Source of the DNA: Ulva prolifera
Taxonomy: Eukaryota; Chlorophyta; Ulvophyceae; Ulvales; Ulvaceae
Reading direction: 5' to 3'
NCBI GenBank assembly: GCA_023078555.1
Contig: CM041200.1
Coordinates: 1,682,001-1,746,000, forward strand
Length of the DNA: 64,000 nt
Shown one piece after another: positions 1 through 12,049 of this stretch (positions are counted from its first letter, which is position 1; each line of letters opens with the position of its first letter). The position numbers were made by a program, and so were the translations under genes. Below the pieces are notes generated by a model. That model searched no databases and had not been told where the DNA came from. It saw nothing but the letters and a program-made list of their open reading frames with translations.

Positions 1-1552
1 CGGTCACGTGCAGTTTAGCTCCGTGATCGATATGGAAGCATGCGCAATGTACACCGTACATACATGGGTCTGTTCTGTGCACTATTGTTCCTCATACCCG
101 AGAACGGCGCGAGGCTGCGTCTACGGACCGGTGTTTTGCGTTGGACAATGTTGTGCTTGTTGGAGGCATGTCCGGCTGTGCAGCTGCATGCATGTGAAGG
201 AACCGCCATGTGCGCCACCTGCGACGATATCCATTCTCAATCACCCGGTAGGCCCCACGGTCTCGGCATGTGGATATGCAGGACGAGTGAACAGCAATTA
301 GCTGTTGCAAACCACAGCAACAGCATAGGCTTGTGAAGTGTCTTACCAATACACGGTAGATCCTTTCTGCGCGCGTTACCCACCTTTTTCAATACACTAT
401 TCGAAGTGGACCATTGAATTTTTGTATCTTAGAATTGTAGACCAGAAGTTTTTTTTGTAGACCTCGGTCATTGGTGCTCCCTGATTACTATTGCGGGCCG
501 CGACCGACCACCATTGCGCGTGGAGGCCGACATACCCAACATTTTCCAACGTGAACTTCAACATACCTTTCTTAGGTTCGCGCCCTGTCACCCAAATGGT
601 TTCGTCTGTTGGTCGTCGAAAGCAAGGTCACTGGTCGTTTCGCCCATGCCTCAATCAATCAGCCTCAGAATATACAGTATAATAGCATGTTGCTCATGAA
701 ATTGATGATGGTCGGGTCCTGGGCTAAACGTCCCGCAATGGTACGTTGACGAATGACGCCTTCTTGAGCACTTGTGCAGGTAAGCATGGACCAGCTGGTG
801 TCGCGTCATCAATAAAAAAAAATAAATTTTAAGTTTCTCGTCATGTCAAGGATACCAGAATCGAGCATGGTTAAGAACTTGAACACAGGTACGTTGGATC
901 CAGCTTCCGTTGGTCACCCAACTTCTGGCACCGCCACAGATCAGGACGGCACTCAGGCAGATGGCGACACTTGTGGATCTAAACGCATCATGTGGACAAG
1001 GTTTGCATTTGATCTCAGGCGCCGTGTCGCTTTTTTGTCGCGGTGAGGGCGTTGTTCATGCGTCAGCGAGTGTGCTGAAAGCTTAGGGCGTATGCTTAGT
1101 TGCAGAGAACAGATGGTTTCAATAGCCCCGGATTGTACATCTTTGCCCGAAGGGCTGGGCATCATTGCGGAGGACATGGCAAGCTTGTTTGATGTCCGAC
1201 AGCCTACATGTTCCAGGCCTCGGGTAAAAGGTCGCGTAGGAGCTTCACTCGATACGGGTGGGCGTAAAAGAGTTGAAGACTCGGTCCGCAATGGCGAGGT
1301 GTCAAAATCAGCGTGGCGGAAGAAAGATCGGGTTCCAGGTGACACGTTGGATACGAATGAACGGTACGTCGACTGAGTTTGCAACTGAGTCTCACAACTA
1401 TTCCACGCGGAGCGCGTGTGTCGGCATGCACAAGCCCGCGTGGGCGACCGAAGGCCTTCCCCTGTCGTGTCAGCGAGTAGCCAGCAACCTTCCAGTTGTC
1501 ATCTCAGTGGAATCTGTACGACACTCGGCAGACATGTTGTGACGCCCTTGCA
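1..1552. other. Left flank, no assigned gene
   Basis: No reading frame here can be tied to a known family. Short open stretches occur on both strands, including one on the minus strand around 400-590, but none joins to a neighbour with consistent splice phase. Upstream exons of the PPGL-motif gene that begins to be readable at 1553 must lie in this stretch, because its first recognised exon opens right after a TTGCAG acceptor. Candidate coding pieces lie near 844-893 and 1190-1340, but I could not choose between them. Confidence 0.4.
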
Positions 1553-4122
1553 GTCATGTCGGACAGGGTCGTGGTGGGGCAGAAGCTGTGTGGAGATCTC
1601 GAAGGGAAACAAATGATGATGGATTATGGAATGCACCGTCGCCAAGTGCAGCCGGCGCAACCGACGGTTGGCTAATGCCTGATGCAGACGATTTGTACGA
1701 GCTGGGTGGGGATGGTAATAACGTGGAGGCGTTCGAAGCTATGAGACAGCAGGCCAGAGCCGAATGGGCACAGGCTCGAGATGTCAAGGTTTGCCGCACC
1801 TGCTCGCACTTCAAGTTCTTGTGCATGCCCCACATTCCCTAGGCTAGACAAGTCTGTGACAGCAAGTCATTAATGCATGTTGACTCAGCTATTTTGAGTT
1901 GAGCTGACGCTCGACTCAAATTTCCATCTCTACCGCAGGGTGTTGACCGAGAACCTCTGTCCATCTGACTGAATGTTGTTTTGCGCTGCAGCCTGTACAA
2001 GACAGTGCAACAGAGATTTTGATGAACGACTTGATGGCTGAAGCTAGAGATGATGCAGCCACACCGATTGGTGCCCCTCCCGGCCTGAAGGACATGCCCG
2101 CTTCGCCTGCAGTTCAGGGTGCTTCTGGTGCACCGCATAAAATTGATGTACAATCCCTTTTCAATGGAATTCCTGCAGCGCCTCCTGGCTTGAAACTCCC
2201 CGTCCGCCCACAACCTGCTGCCCGTGATCTAGCTGAGCAAGGGACTGTGGCACTTTTGCCATCCGAGAGTGACATGCGTAGCATGCTCCCGCCCGTCCCT
2301 GAAGTCAGCATTGAAGAATCTGTAGCACCTGACTGCGAGACTGAAATTATGAAAAGCCAGCTTGATGTTGCTCCTGAGGAGGGGCTTGATCAGGCTGCTG
2401 AAGATTTATTGTTATTGTCCAGCAGCCAATCCGGCCGGCCTTTAGGTGTAGGTAGTGTCTTAAATGATGGTGGAATCGATGATGCAGCGACTACCTTTCC
2501 TCTTGAGGACATGCCCCTGTCCCTGGAGGCGCAGGAGACGCCGCGGACATCATCCGCTCCACCATCTTCGCCCAGAGCCAGCATTTGGGGTCCAGGCCTT
2601 GATGCTGGTGCCACAGGTTCTACTATCACCAGCACAGACTGGACTCAGATGCAGGAAATCTGGAATCGTGAGCCTGTCTCCAAGTCCCAGGAGGCAGCGA
2701 AAAGGCGACCCATCAGTGAAGCCTTCAATCGTGAGCAATTGACCGGCTCCACATCAACACCAGCTACTGGAATGACCCATTCGCATGCGTCGCTTGGTGA
2801 CGCGCTCAGTTATGGTCGCCACTCCAATGTTGTCGAGGTCCCGGCTTATGCAGCTGCTCAAGGGACACAGCATGTAGGCGTTAGCGACTCCATGAGGGCT
2901 CTTGCGTCGATGTCTCTGCTGCCGGTGCCAAACACCCGTGCTGATAAGCAAATTCATCACGATAGCAGGCAACCCACTGTGGCTAGTCATGGCACACAAT
3001 TGCAGCATATTTACGGCCCTGGTAACGGCACACAAGTGCAGCCCAACTATGGCACTCCCAACATGACAAGGCGCCAGCCGCAGCCAGTTCAGCATCGACA
3101 AGCTGGGCATATGGTAGCTCAGCCTCAGGGTGCTTCTGAGGATCCACACTCTTTTGAAATATATTTGAAGCAGCTTGTGGCGAATGCCCAGCAACAGCAG
3201 CAACAACAGTTCAGTGAACAGCAGCGCGTGCAAGCAGCAATTGGACCGCGAGCCACTCATGCTAGCTCTGTGATGCATCCCAGAGGCCAACCATATCATC
3301 AAGCTCCTGTTAGCAATCAAGTATGCCACATGATTTGATCCTGTTCATTTATTTGCTAGCATATCTCATCATGCTCTGATCTGGCTTCTGATATGAGCAG
3401 GCAAGTATGGAGCAAATTCGCAAGCTAGCTCCTGCGTTGCAAATGGCCGGAGCCGCTATTCCTCAGCAGCGCCAAGTGGGACCCATGCCCACGGCAAGGC
3501 AGTTGCAGCCTCAAGCAAGTAATCCTTATGCCAATACCGCACAAGGTCAGAGGATGCAGGATCCATCCTGGATGCTACGTCAGCTGAAGGGCAGTGGGCA
3601 TCCGCAAGCACATGCTGGTAGTGGCAATCCGGCCTTGCAACAGTCCTGGGCAACGCCCACGCATATGCAAGTGTGGATCTCACCGCCCTCTTCAGCATGG
3701 ACTTTTTGCAGTGCTTTGTTTGCAGTCTGTAGAAATGGTTCTTTATGTCGTGATGTATGCAGGTTCACCATCCAGCGTCTACATATGACCGTCGAGGCCA
3801 ACAGGTAACCATGCAGCAGTACGGGGCTGCAGCCCACACAGCTCGTGCTGGCCTGCAGCAAACCCATGCGGCACTGCAGGGTCTGTATGCAGACCAGCTG
3901 GCACGGGCTGCGTTACAGTCTGCTCGCCAACCTCAACAGCAATCTGCTCTGTGGCTGCCTCAGTCAAGCTCACAGGGTTCTGTGTATCCTGCTCAAGTGA
4001 GGCCTATGCAAAGTCTCCAACAGGCCATGAATCGAGGTGGGCAGTATTCTGTGCAGAGCAGCCTCCCGCGATACTATCCGGATAACACGCAGCCGGGATA
4101 CACAACATTGTACCGGCAATGA
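1553..4122 (+). CDS. Q-rich disordered protein with PPGL motifs (5' end unresolved)
   Basis: Four exons chain in phase 0: 1553-1788, 1992-3320, 3401-3670 and 3763-4122, with TGA as the last codon. All introns are GT-AG. The protein of at least about 730 residues looks mostly disordered. It is rich in Q, P, S and A, has a glutamine run near 3190-3215 and ends in a Tyr/Gln-rich tail. Two copies of the motif A-P-P-G-L-K lie early in exon 2 (near 2070 and 2185). PPG-hydrophobic motifs are known ligands of SMY2-type GYF domains, as found in mRNA-repression proteins such as 4E-T partners, so a role in mRNA control is an inference only. The first exon carries a stretch of acidic residues and tryptophans (near 1610-1700). 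I do not recognise the family. The start codon and upstream exons are not identified. Confidence 0.6.
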
Positions 4123-5203
4123 TGTTCTTTTCAAGGCTGCTGAAGGTGCAATTTTTCATTTCATAGTCTGCAGTTGTGCATGGCATCGCACCACATCATC
4201 ATTCCTCTGTTGACATGTGGGCTGTAGGAGTAGTAGTAAATTGTGAAATTGGTCCCGTTTGCAAGTCCTATGCAATCTGTAGATTTGAGGAGGGATGATG
4301 CTCGACAAAAGGTTGAACATAGGCCACATACATTGAGAGGCCCGGACGCTATTGCATTGGGCTTCCTAGATGGAGTGCTTGTGTTCCCCACCTACTTTTC
4401 TATGCTCAAGTCGTAGAGGGTCAGTGGAACATTTGTTGTGAATTTGTGCAGTATGATGGGTAATTTTCTCCCTCCAGTATGGGTATTGTCAGCTATGACC
4501 GCCTGTCTCGCACATGCCTTTGGTCGGCTCGAGATCTGTGCCTGGACTGTTTCTGTGAGCGTATATCGGAGCAGAACAGGTGAATGCAGTTGGTGACAGC
4601 GATGTCTTGATTAGTGTCATGTAGCATACGTCAGATTTGCACAAAGTGAAATAGGCTGCTTATGTAAACACCTTGTATGTGACTTGTGAAGGTTGGCCAT
4701 CACTTATGATGATTTATGCAATATCATTCATCTGTGTACTGAAATATTAGATTGCTTGTGCGTATCGATATTCTGCGCACTGTTCTGTAAAGGTCAAGCA
4801 CCAGAGGATGTGAGGCAATTCCACCATGCTGCTTCATCATGGGACGGCTAATTGGATTTACATGGGCGATTCTGCATCAAGGCAGACATTCTCTTTCAGC
4901 AGATGGATGTTATGCGAAACGAAGCTTTCAATGTACTCAATTGGCTGTGGCACTGAGGTCCTTCACCCTGTGGGATCATGATGACACCAATGCGAGCGGG
5001 ATATTTTAGTCATGTTTCTCGAAATAAAGAGTTGCTTGACTACGTCGGAATTCGTAGCTAAACTGTGGCAGTAGCCTTACACCTTTTGTGCTCTGAAACA
5101 AAGCTGTCAATGCATGGCTGGCACACAACAGTGCAGCCCTGCAGTCTCGAGATGACGAGGTGTCTGTGTAGCAGCAGCGAATGGAATCAGACACAAACCA
5201 TAC
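4123..5203. other. Shared 3' region between convergent genes
   Basis: About 1.1 kb separates the stop codon of the PPGL-motif gene (+) from that of the hydroquinone reductase gene (-). It is AT-richer than the flanking exons and presumably holds both 3' untranslated regions. I see no gene, RNA or repeat in it. Confidence 0.5.
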
Positions 5204-7151
5204 TCACACAGGATGCTCTTCCCCCCTGTTGTGGTCGGGGTCTGCCCACCACTCATCGCATCCAACTGGAACGATACCATAGTAATTCAACTTCGCATGT
5301 GACGTGAAGTAATGAGTTTTGATGTGGTACATGTTAATGCTCTCAGTAATTCCTTCCATGTTGTAAAGCTCTTGCACGTAATTTTTCATGTTGGGATACT
5401 GGCGAATGAACTGTTTGTTGGTCTTGAAGTAGACTACGTATACCTGCATGTCCCATAAATACAGGATTGAATTGACAGACGATGTGAACAAAGCAGGTGT
5501 CAGCAAATTGCCCAAAGCAAAGCTGAAGCAACAGTCTAATTGTTAAAATATGGGTATATACCAAGTGGGACGCACTGCATCAAACCGAATCAAAGTCATG
5601 AAAAGGCGAATATCAGCTTCAGTGAGTTGATTGCCGGCAATGTATCGCTGCTTACTGAGGATGTCCTCAACTTTGTCAAGTGCATCAAATAGTTCTTTGA
5701 AAGCCTGCATGTATGCGTGCATACTCCCAAAGTGATACCTCTATGAACGTAGCCGACTCTATGACCAAATCACAGCAACACGTTGATGTTGGTCGTCTGC
5801 GGTGAACAGGCAGTGAAAAGCCACCATGGTCATTACATGTGCAGTGTCAAGATCACGGAGTCAAACTTCAAGTGACTGCATGCATATATTGGGGGAGTCA
5901 TACCTCTTCATATGGTTCCTGGGCTACAGCAAAGCCGCAACGGTACACACCGTTGTTGATTGAAGGATACACCCATGAATTGACTGACTCAATGTGCTCC
6001 TTCAAGCACTCAGGATACAGGTCTAGCTCAGGCTTTTTGGCAACAGAGTTGAACTTTGAGTTCAGCATGCGGATAATTTCTGCAGATTCGTTGTTCACAA
6101 TTGTGTTCTTGGTCTTGTCCCATAGGATGGGGACAGTATATTTGCCTGTATGCAGCAGCTGACATTAATAGCAGTTCTCGGGTACAATCGTGCTCATAGC
6201 AGCATGACCTTTGACGCTTGCATGCGACAAATGCTAGACATTTCATTGATGAGAACCCGATGCAAACTGTGGAATGCATGCACACCTGGGTCTACGCCTG
6301 TCAGCTCATACAGGTCCCGTACGAACTTTGCACCATTGACAGGATCTGGGATACATCCATGAGGAGGAAAGCTCCCGTAGCCGTTAGGATTGCTAAACGC
6401 TTCGTCATCTGGGCTGGCAAACGCCCAACCGTGGTGCTCATCCAATTCAGGTCTCGTACGTTTCCAGGTTGGGTGTACAATGGCGACATCGATGGCATCT
6501 TGCAAACCCTGCAGAGTCCAGCTGAGAGAGTTGGAGAACAGGCCAAGAGAAACATGCAGAAACGTGTGAAGAGGGGTAGGTGCACTTGGGAAGCAAATTA
6601 CCCAGCAATTACACGCAACGATTGCGCACCTTCAGGTTTCGTACAGCAAGGCATCTGTTCGCCCATGGACATGCATAGGAGATGTACAGCAGGTATCTGC
6701 CAGCTGCATAGACATACGACAAATTAGGGTTCGATGTATTGCTCGTCTAAGTACCCATACAGACCAACCTCGATAGTTTGTGTAGATGCGCTGTTCAATT
6801 GGATGTTGTACGCATCACAACGTCTGCTCCCGTCATGCCGACGATCAGATGATGTGTCCACGGTCGAGGTGATAGCACAGTGAAGCGCAGATGTGTGGAG
6901 TAATGTGTTGGTGCAGTTGCTTACGCTGACGTGACAATGCAGTGAAACGTGCCTTCGGGCTCGAATTCAGATCCAGGGCCAACTTGAGATCGAAAAGTCG
7001 CGTCGGTTCGCTTGAAAGCTCCATCTTTGTCAGCCTCTGCAAGTGCGTCCTTTGCCATGGCGATAACGGACCTTCTGCAAGTCGCAGCAGGATTTGGGCT
7101 AGCGCCTTTCATGGTGTATCGAACGCCTGACGGGGTGGCAAGAAGCAGCAT
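5204..7151 (-). CDS. Glutathionyl-hydroquinone reductase (ECM4/Xi-class GST)
   Basis: Six exons read on the minus strand: 7151-6953, 6703-6630, 6508-6286, 6145-5904, 5704-5576 and 5443-5204, giving 368 residues. The family reduces glutathionyl-hydroquinones using glutathione. Family hallmarks are all present: an N-terminal K-D-G-A-F-K-R block, the catalytic-cysteine motif C-P-W-A in exon 2, the H-P-T-W block and a long insert with G-Y-G-S-F-P-P in exon 3, T-V-P-I-L-W-D and N-N-E-S-A-E-I-I-R in exon 4, and [16 protein letters not shown] in exon 5. The last exon carries the C-terminal helix and H-I-K-T-H-Y segment. The residue after C-P-W-A is Asn where the family usually has His. About 30 residues precede the conserved start and look like an organelle transit peptide (hydroxylated/basic, few acidic residues). 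An in-frame stop lies just upstream of the first ATG. Intron 1 has a GC donor. Confidence 0.93.
6704..6952 (-). other. GC-AG intron in hydroquinone reductase gene
   Basis: The only junction that keeps the family sequence E-A-G-R-Y in frame joins exon 1 ending GAAG to exon 2 starting CTGGC. The intron then begins GCACGT and ends TGCAG. A GT donor a few bases further gives the wrong frame. The GC donor is therefore read directly from frame conservation. Confidence 0.75.
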
Positions 7152-7777
7152 TTGGCAGAATTATGGTACCTGATGGATGTATCCAGTTGCTGTGTACAAC
7201 TCGGATCAGGCGCCTGTCCGATAGGCTGATCACAAGGTGACAGGGAAATCTATTGTTCACAGTTGCCAGACGAACGCGGTGTGAATGGAGATGCGGGATG
7301 TTTGCGTCAGAATATGAAGGCCCTGCCTGACGAACCAATCGACATGTTAGCAGAGGTGCTCATGTCAGTGTGGCTCACGTCCGTTCCTCGTCATGCTCGT
7401 CATGATCATGCGCCACAGAACACGTTCGGCATACTTGATGCAGCACGCTGCACATTATCACAGAAATTCAGACAGACAGACAGAGGAATTATATTACCAA
7501 TTCAAGCTACCAGGAATTAGCATTGTAAGCTCAAACACTGCTTGGCACGTGCTCCAAATATATCTTTTGTTATAAGCATAACGGCGGGACAGAACACACA
7601 TTTGGAACACAGATCCATGTATTACATCAAGAAAGGCATCACCATAGGGCTCGCCCATCGTAGACCAACCTCCCCTACAACACCTCGACCTCATGCAGGT
7701 ACCCTGTCACATGCACACCCGCAGCGCCACTGCTACTGGCCAATGTACCAATGCTCTTGCTCAATCTCAATCCACCG

Positions 7778-7812
<35 letters not shown>

Positions 7813-9798
7813 ACGTGTTACGGCCCACTCTACTGAGCTGTAACACGACGACGCGCGATCTAGTGGGCATTCCGTCTGGTACCCTGTCAAACATGTGCTG
7901 CCACATGTGCCTAAGCAGTGGGGGTTCATGGGCAGTGGAGTTTCCACAAGGAGGCAGCCCCGAATCGGACATTTGGGCAATCTGCTTTGCCGGGTCCTGC
8001 AGCAACACTGGCAAATGGTTGAGCGGGAGCATAACCACGAAGGCGGCAGGGCGGACACTGCCGCATGTCTCAGCACGTGATGCAACTGCTGATGTCACAG
8101 ACTATCTTTGTAGAAAACGATTCCCGAAGTGTGCCTCGCTTTCCATTGCCGATGCACCATCGCGAAGCGACTGAGCCCTGACATCGAGGCTGTCAGTGGG
8201 CTGGGCACAATGGCGTTGCCAAGTGCTGGCGTGCCAGGCGGAGGGGCAATCTTGTTGGGCGCCCATGTGCAAGCAGGGCAGACTCCTGTCTCAAGGGGCA
8301 TGTCCGGGCATCTGCGGTGTACAGCGACTGTGAATGGCAAACAATATCATCCGTCCTGATATCCGTGGCCAGGGCCGCAAAGCGAGGGGCTCCAGAATCA
8401 CACGTGCCACAGCGCGCAGCTTAGCTTTGTGCCACAGGGTATTGTGGCGGCGGGATCATGGGACGTGGGGCCGACGATGGATTCTAAGCGACACAGAATC
8501 AATACCCTGGGCGTAGCCTGTATCGTGGGCCGATGTGGCAGTGCTGGTATTGATGATGCACATGGTGTCTATTGTTGCTACTCGCGAGCTTGAGCTGGCC
8601 TGAGTGTTGTTGCTTCCTGTGGCGCCAGCCTGACTTTGCAGCGGTGTTTGGCTTGTATGCTGCAATTTCTCCTTGTTTTGAGCATTGTCGGTGTTCTGGT
8701 TATTGTAATCATGTGTCATGCATGAACACCCTCGCATGGGGTAGGGTATGGGCGGGGTGCCATGAAAAGATTGGTCTTGGGGGACGCAGCAGCCGAAGAT
8801 AAGCCTCACATGTGGACATTGGAGGTTTGTGTACACTGTACTAACACGCTCGACAGTGTTGCAATTCCGTACGCAGCTTAGAGCTACCTCATGTCGCTCT
8901 GTCATCCAGGATCATGTTTGTGATAATGTCAACACATACACTTTTGCGACAGCTCAATAGACCCAATTGCTCAGACGAATTATGATGCATCGAACGGCAC
9001 CGTCGTACTGCCCGCACATGGAGATGCCTCAGTATTTTGCCATCCAGACCAGAGTTGCAAATCCGCTCCAGTGCTCCCAACACAAGATTAGCTGAGGAGC
9101 CCTAGATCCTCAAGGACCATGACAGAATTTTCTGGGCAACGCTATGGATGGATCCACAGGTCAGAGTATGTGGGGGTTCAGGAAAGTGTGTAATCTCCAT
9201 GAGCTCAGCTGCTGGCCCCGCCAGCCGAATTGATCACACCGGGTACTTCTGCTGCAGCTAGCAGCTCCCAGGTGCATGTGGCCTGAAATTGCATTTATGG
9301 CCAGCAGCACAATGTCATGAACAACGGTGACAGTGAAGACACGGTCCAGAATAGCCAAAAGCTTGCACACAGCCTGCCTATCAAAACGACAATATATATC
9401 CACCAGCTGAAGCCGTGCATCCGCCCAGACAGTTCCCGCTGCAAGGCATCGGATGTCTAGCAAACACAGCTTTCTGGGCATTGGAACCTGTTATGTGCAG
9501 CATGCACAGGCATTTAAACGTCGCCTCAGACTGCACTCTGCCATAGCTCTTTACATATGGCCACAATTGTGATCCCCGGGTTCCAATCACTGATCATAGA
9601 CATGACCAAGATTTTTTAGTTCCAAACGTAAAAGGCACCTTCGCTCGTATGACATGTCTGTTGGGCAGTGGTGCTGCACCCCAGCAGGTGTCAGTGCTGC
9701 TTGAGACACATAGCCTCGACTTGCAGCACTCTGATGACGTGGTCCTCAAACACGTGGCCATCTTCTTATACAGAACACTAACCACCTCCCAGGTTGAC
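7152..9798. other. Intergenic region, no recognised gene
   Basis: No frame on either strand resembles a family I know. Several open frames of 60-150 codons overlap each other on both strands, none with consistent splice-phase chaining. The stretch contains a 28-base C run at 7781-7808. It includes the upstream region of the hydroquinone reductase gene and the downstream region of DNAAF1. Confidence 0.4.
7781..7808. repeat. Poly-C tract (28 bp)
   Basis: An uninterrupted run of 28 C on the plus strand. It is one of six such runs in the host part of the window. Confidence 0.95.
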
Positions 9799-11378
9799 TT
9801 AGTCAAGATCGTAAAGGGATGGGCAGTCCACAATGTCCAATCTTTCTAGTGCAGGCATTGTAGCCTCCACTGCAGGATCTTCAAGTCTGTCCATGGCAGC
9901 ATCTTTGACTTTCTCCAGGGTTGCATTCAATTGTGCAGCAGCCACTGCCATACATGGATTCAATGTTTGCATATCCAGGCCTCCAGACCCAAGAAGACTT
10001 GTGTTGGCTAGAAGCTCTTGGTATTCCTCTGGGTCAGCCTCAGGAATTGACGGGATGGCCGGGATGCGCTCGCTGCCATCGGTAGAAATACCTTCAAAGG
10101 CTGCCTGTTCTGTTCATGACAGCCTGGCAGTGACAGGTACTCAATGCCCTGAGTCCAGCATCACGGATCATGATCAATCAGAATTCCAAGATGTCAGGCA
10201 CGCGTCACACCTTGACTCGCACACTTCATGTGCATATCTAGTTTTTCACGGGCTTCCTTAAGCTCTGGTGGGTCATCAGGTACATCCCACTCTGAATCGC
10301 TGAACTGTTCCAGGTAAGGGTCAGTGTCGCCAGGTGTTAATCCCATCCGTTCCCGTTTCTATGCACAGACTGACAAATATACGCTGTCGGAGTGTGTCAA
10401 GGTACCAAGGTAGCCCCAAGGAGTTGCAAACAAGACATTGTTGCAATGATTGTTGCATGGCAGCATGAATTGCAAGGACAGACCTCTCTGAACGCCTCTG
10501 CACGAATTGCTTGCATGAACTGATAGTTTCGGGCTTCACGCTGCTTTTTACGCTCAGCAATCTGCTCTCGAGCTGCTCTCTCCCCATCAAGGCCATCTCT
10601 TGCCCATGCTTGCACTACCTCGTGCTCATCCGGGAACACAGGGCGATCGTCCAAGTAAGTCAAGCTGGGAATTTTGGCAATCATGGTGTGCCTGTAACAG
10701 CTCTTAAGTTTTCCTCCTTCACATTTTAGTTTGTCGATCTTGGCCACGCGAAATTCGAGCGATCACCTGTACTGCTTCACCTTCGAGACAACTGGGTTGC
10801 CTTGTAGGTAGAGGCATTTGAGATTGGGAATCTTGGCAAACACATCTAAGACCTTGACGTCATCTATTTTGTTGTTTTGGAGGTCCACGGTCTGCAAGTC
10901 AGTGCACACGGCCAAGTGCTCCACTGAAGCTGCGTCCCGGAGGTAATTGTTTGTGCATATCAACGTTTCGAGAGGGCAGTTCGAGAGTCCATCAATACAT
11001 CGAAGCTCGTTATAGCTGATGTTCATCGTGTTCAAGTGCGGAAAGATCGACAAATCGCCGATCGAGCGGATCCTATTTTGCTGTAGGTACCTGTATTGTA
11101 TCGGCGTGCAGGTACGTAACGACACTGACCGCAGGATAGCAAGTACCTTTCATATTAGCTACTTACAAGCACTTCAGCTCATCCAACCTTGGCAGGCCCT
11201 CAAGTGTTGACAACGCATTCCCTTCAAGAAACAACGCCTTCACGCCTGTGTAAGATTCCAGATTCTCAATTTTCAGGAAGCCTTGGAAGTTCAGGTACAG
11301 CTTGTCGTTGAGGTGTGGTGTGCGGTAAAGTGAGTGCTGCTTGCACAGATCTTGCAACACTTTCTTGGACATCTCCAT
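9799..11378 (-). CDS. DNAAF1: Dynein axonemal assembly factor 1 (DNAAF1/LRRC50/ODA7)
   Basis: Five exons on the minus strand (11378-11167, 11090-10767, 10691-10484, 10358-10211, 10109-9799) give 400 residues. The order matches Chlamydomonas ODA7 and animal LRRC50. It opens with M-E-M-S-K-K-V-L and the L-Y-L-N-F-Q-G-F block. About six leucine-rich repeats follow (L-F-L-E-G-N, L-Q-Q-N, L-Q-N-N-K-I, L-Y-L-Q-G-N-P), then the LRR cap with [12 protein letters not shown] charged helix and an acidic C-terminal tail close the protein. The family acts in the cytoplasm to pre-assemble outer and inner dynein arms, so the host builds motile flagella. Introns are GT-AG and the splice phases agree throughout. 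The gene is divergent from the next gene at 12050. The exon 5 acceptor was chosen because the alternative four bases away breaks the frame. Confidence 0.93.
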
Positions 11379-11541
11379 GGTGACGAGAAGACGAGACGAG
11401 CTCCAAACGGTCCAAGTATGCAAAAGCTCACGCAGTATTTATCCGTTTATGTCAAATGTTAAGCACCAGCCTGGGGAATAAACAATCTGAGCTTTCTCAG
11501 CAAGAGCATGCAGACTAGAAAATGCATGCACTGCATGCACG

Positions 11542-11973
11542 TTATGCGCTAAGAGTCCTCTCGGCCCGGCATACGATCACCGCACGGACAGTACTGGCAC
11601 TCGCACAAAAGCAATAAAACAGAAACGAGCAGCACGTCCACGGTGGTGCTGCTGTGCTTCCCCTCAGAACCATTCTGAATCGGAAGCGAGCGCTGCCAAA
11701 AACATCAATCACTTTCGCCGTGTCCTGTGACTCACTTTGAGAGCTTGTAACTTTGGCTTGCGTGCTCCTGTATCGCCCCTGTTTCGCCATACGGGCGTTG
11801 AGCATGTGATCACACACAGAGCGATGCGCCATACCTGCACTGTGTGCTTGTCTCGAATTAGCTATTCCATCAATCACATCGTGTGCCGTATAGCAAGCCG
11901 CACCACTAGCCTGTAACAAGACATTCGTGAGATAGGGTCTCTCCTTCAATCGATTTTTGGCAGCATTCTCCAC
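11542..11973 (-). CDS. Possible exon, Mpv17-like N-terminal segment
   Basis: An open frame on the minus strand carries, near its start, R-L-K-E-R-P-Y-L-T-N followed by a D-V-I element. This loosely recalls the first segment of Mpv17/PMP22 membrane proteins. The upstream bases read in frame as R-W-V after a CTACAG acceptor. There is not enough room before DNAAF1 for the four membrane helices expected of that family, and the remainder of the frame is low in family signal. It may be a short exon, a gene remnant or chance. Confidence 0.2.
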   Translation of the reverse strand: MENAAKNRLKERPYLTNVLLQASGAACYTAHDVIDGIANSRQAHSAGMAHRSVCDHMLNARMAKQGRYRSTQAKVTSSQSESQDTAKVIDVFGSARFRFRMVLRGSTAAPPWTCCSFLFYCFCASASTVRAVIVCRAERTLSA

Positions 11974-12049
11974 CCAACGCTTCTGTAGACATCTGTGCTA
12001 GCTGTGCCAGGACACACCGCTGGTCACAAGCACCTGGTCGCAAGTGAGC

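Noticed and set aside
4700-4745. A possible C/D-box guide RNA (ATGATGA followed by CTGA)
   Set aside because: The boxes are only about 30 bases apart and there is no terminal stem.
7675-8085. Open frames across the 7781-7808 C tract giving poly-glycine or poly-proline
   Set aside because: They are driven by the homopolymer and have no splice-phase partner or domain signal.
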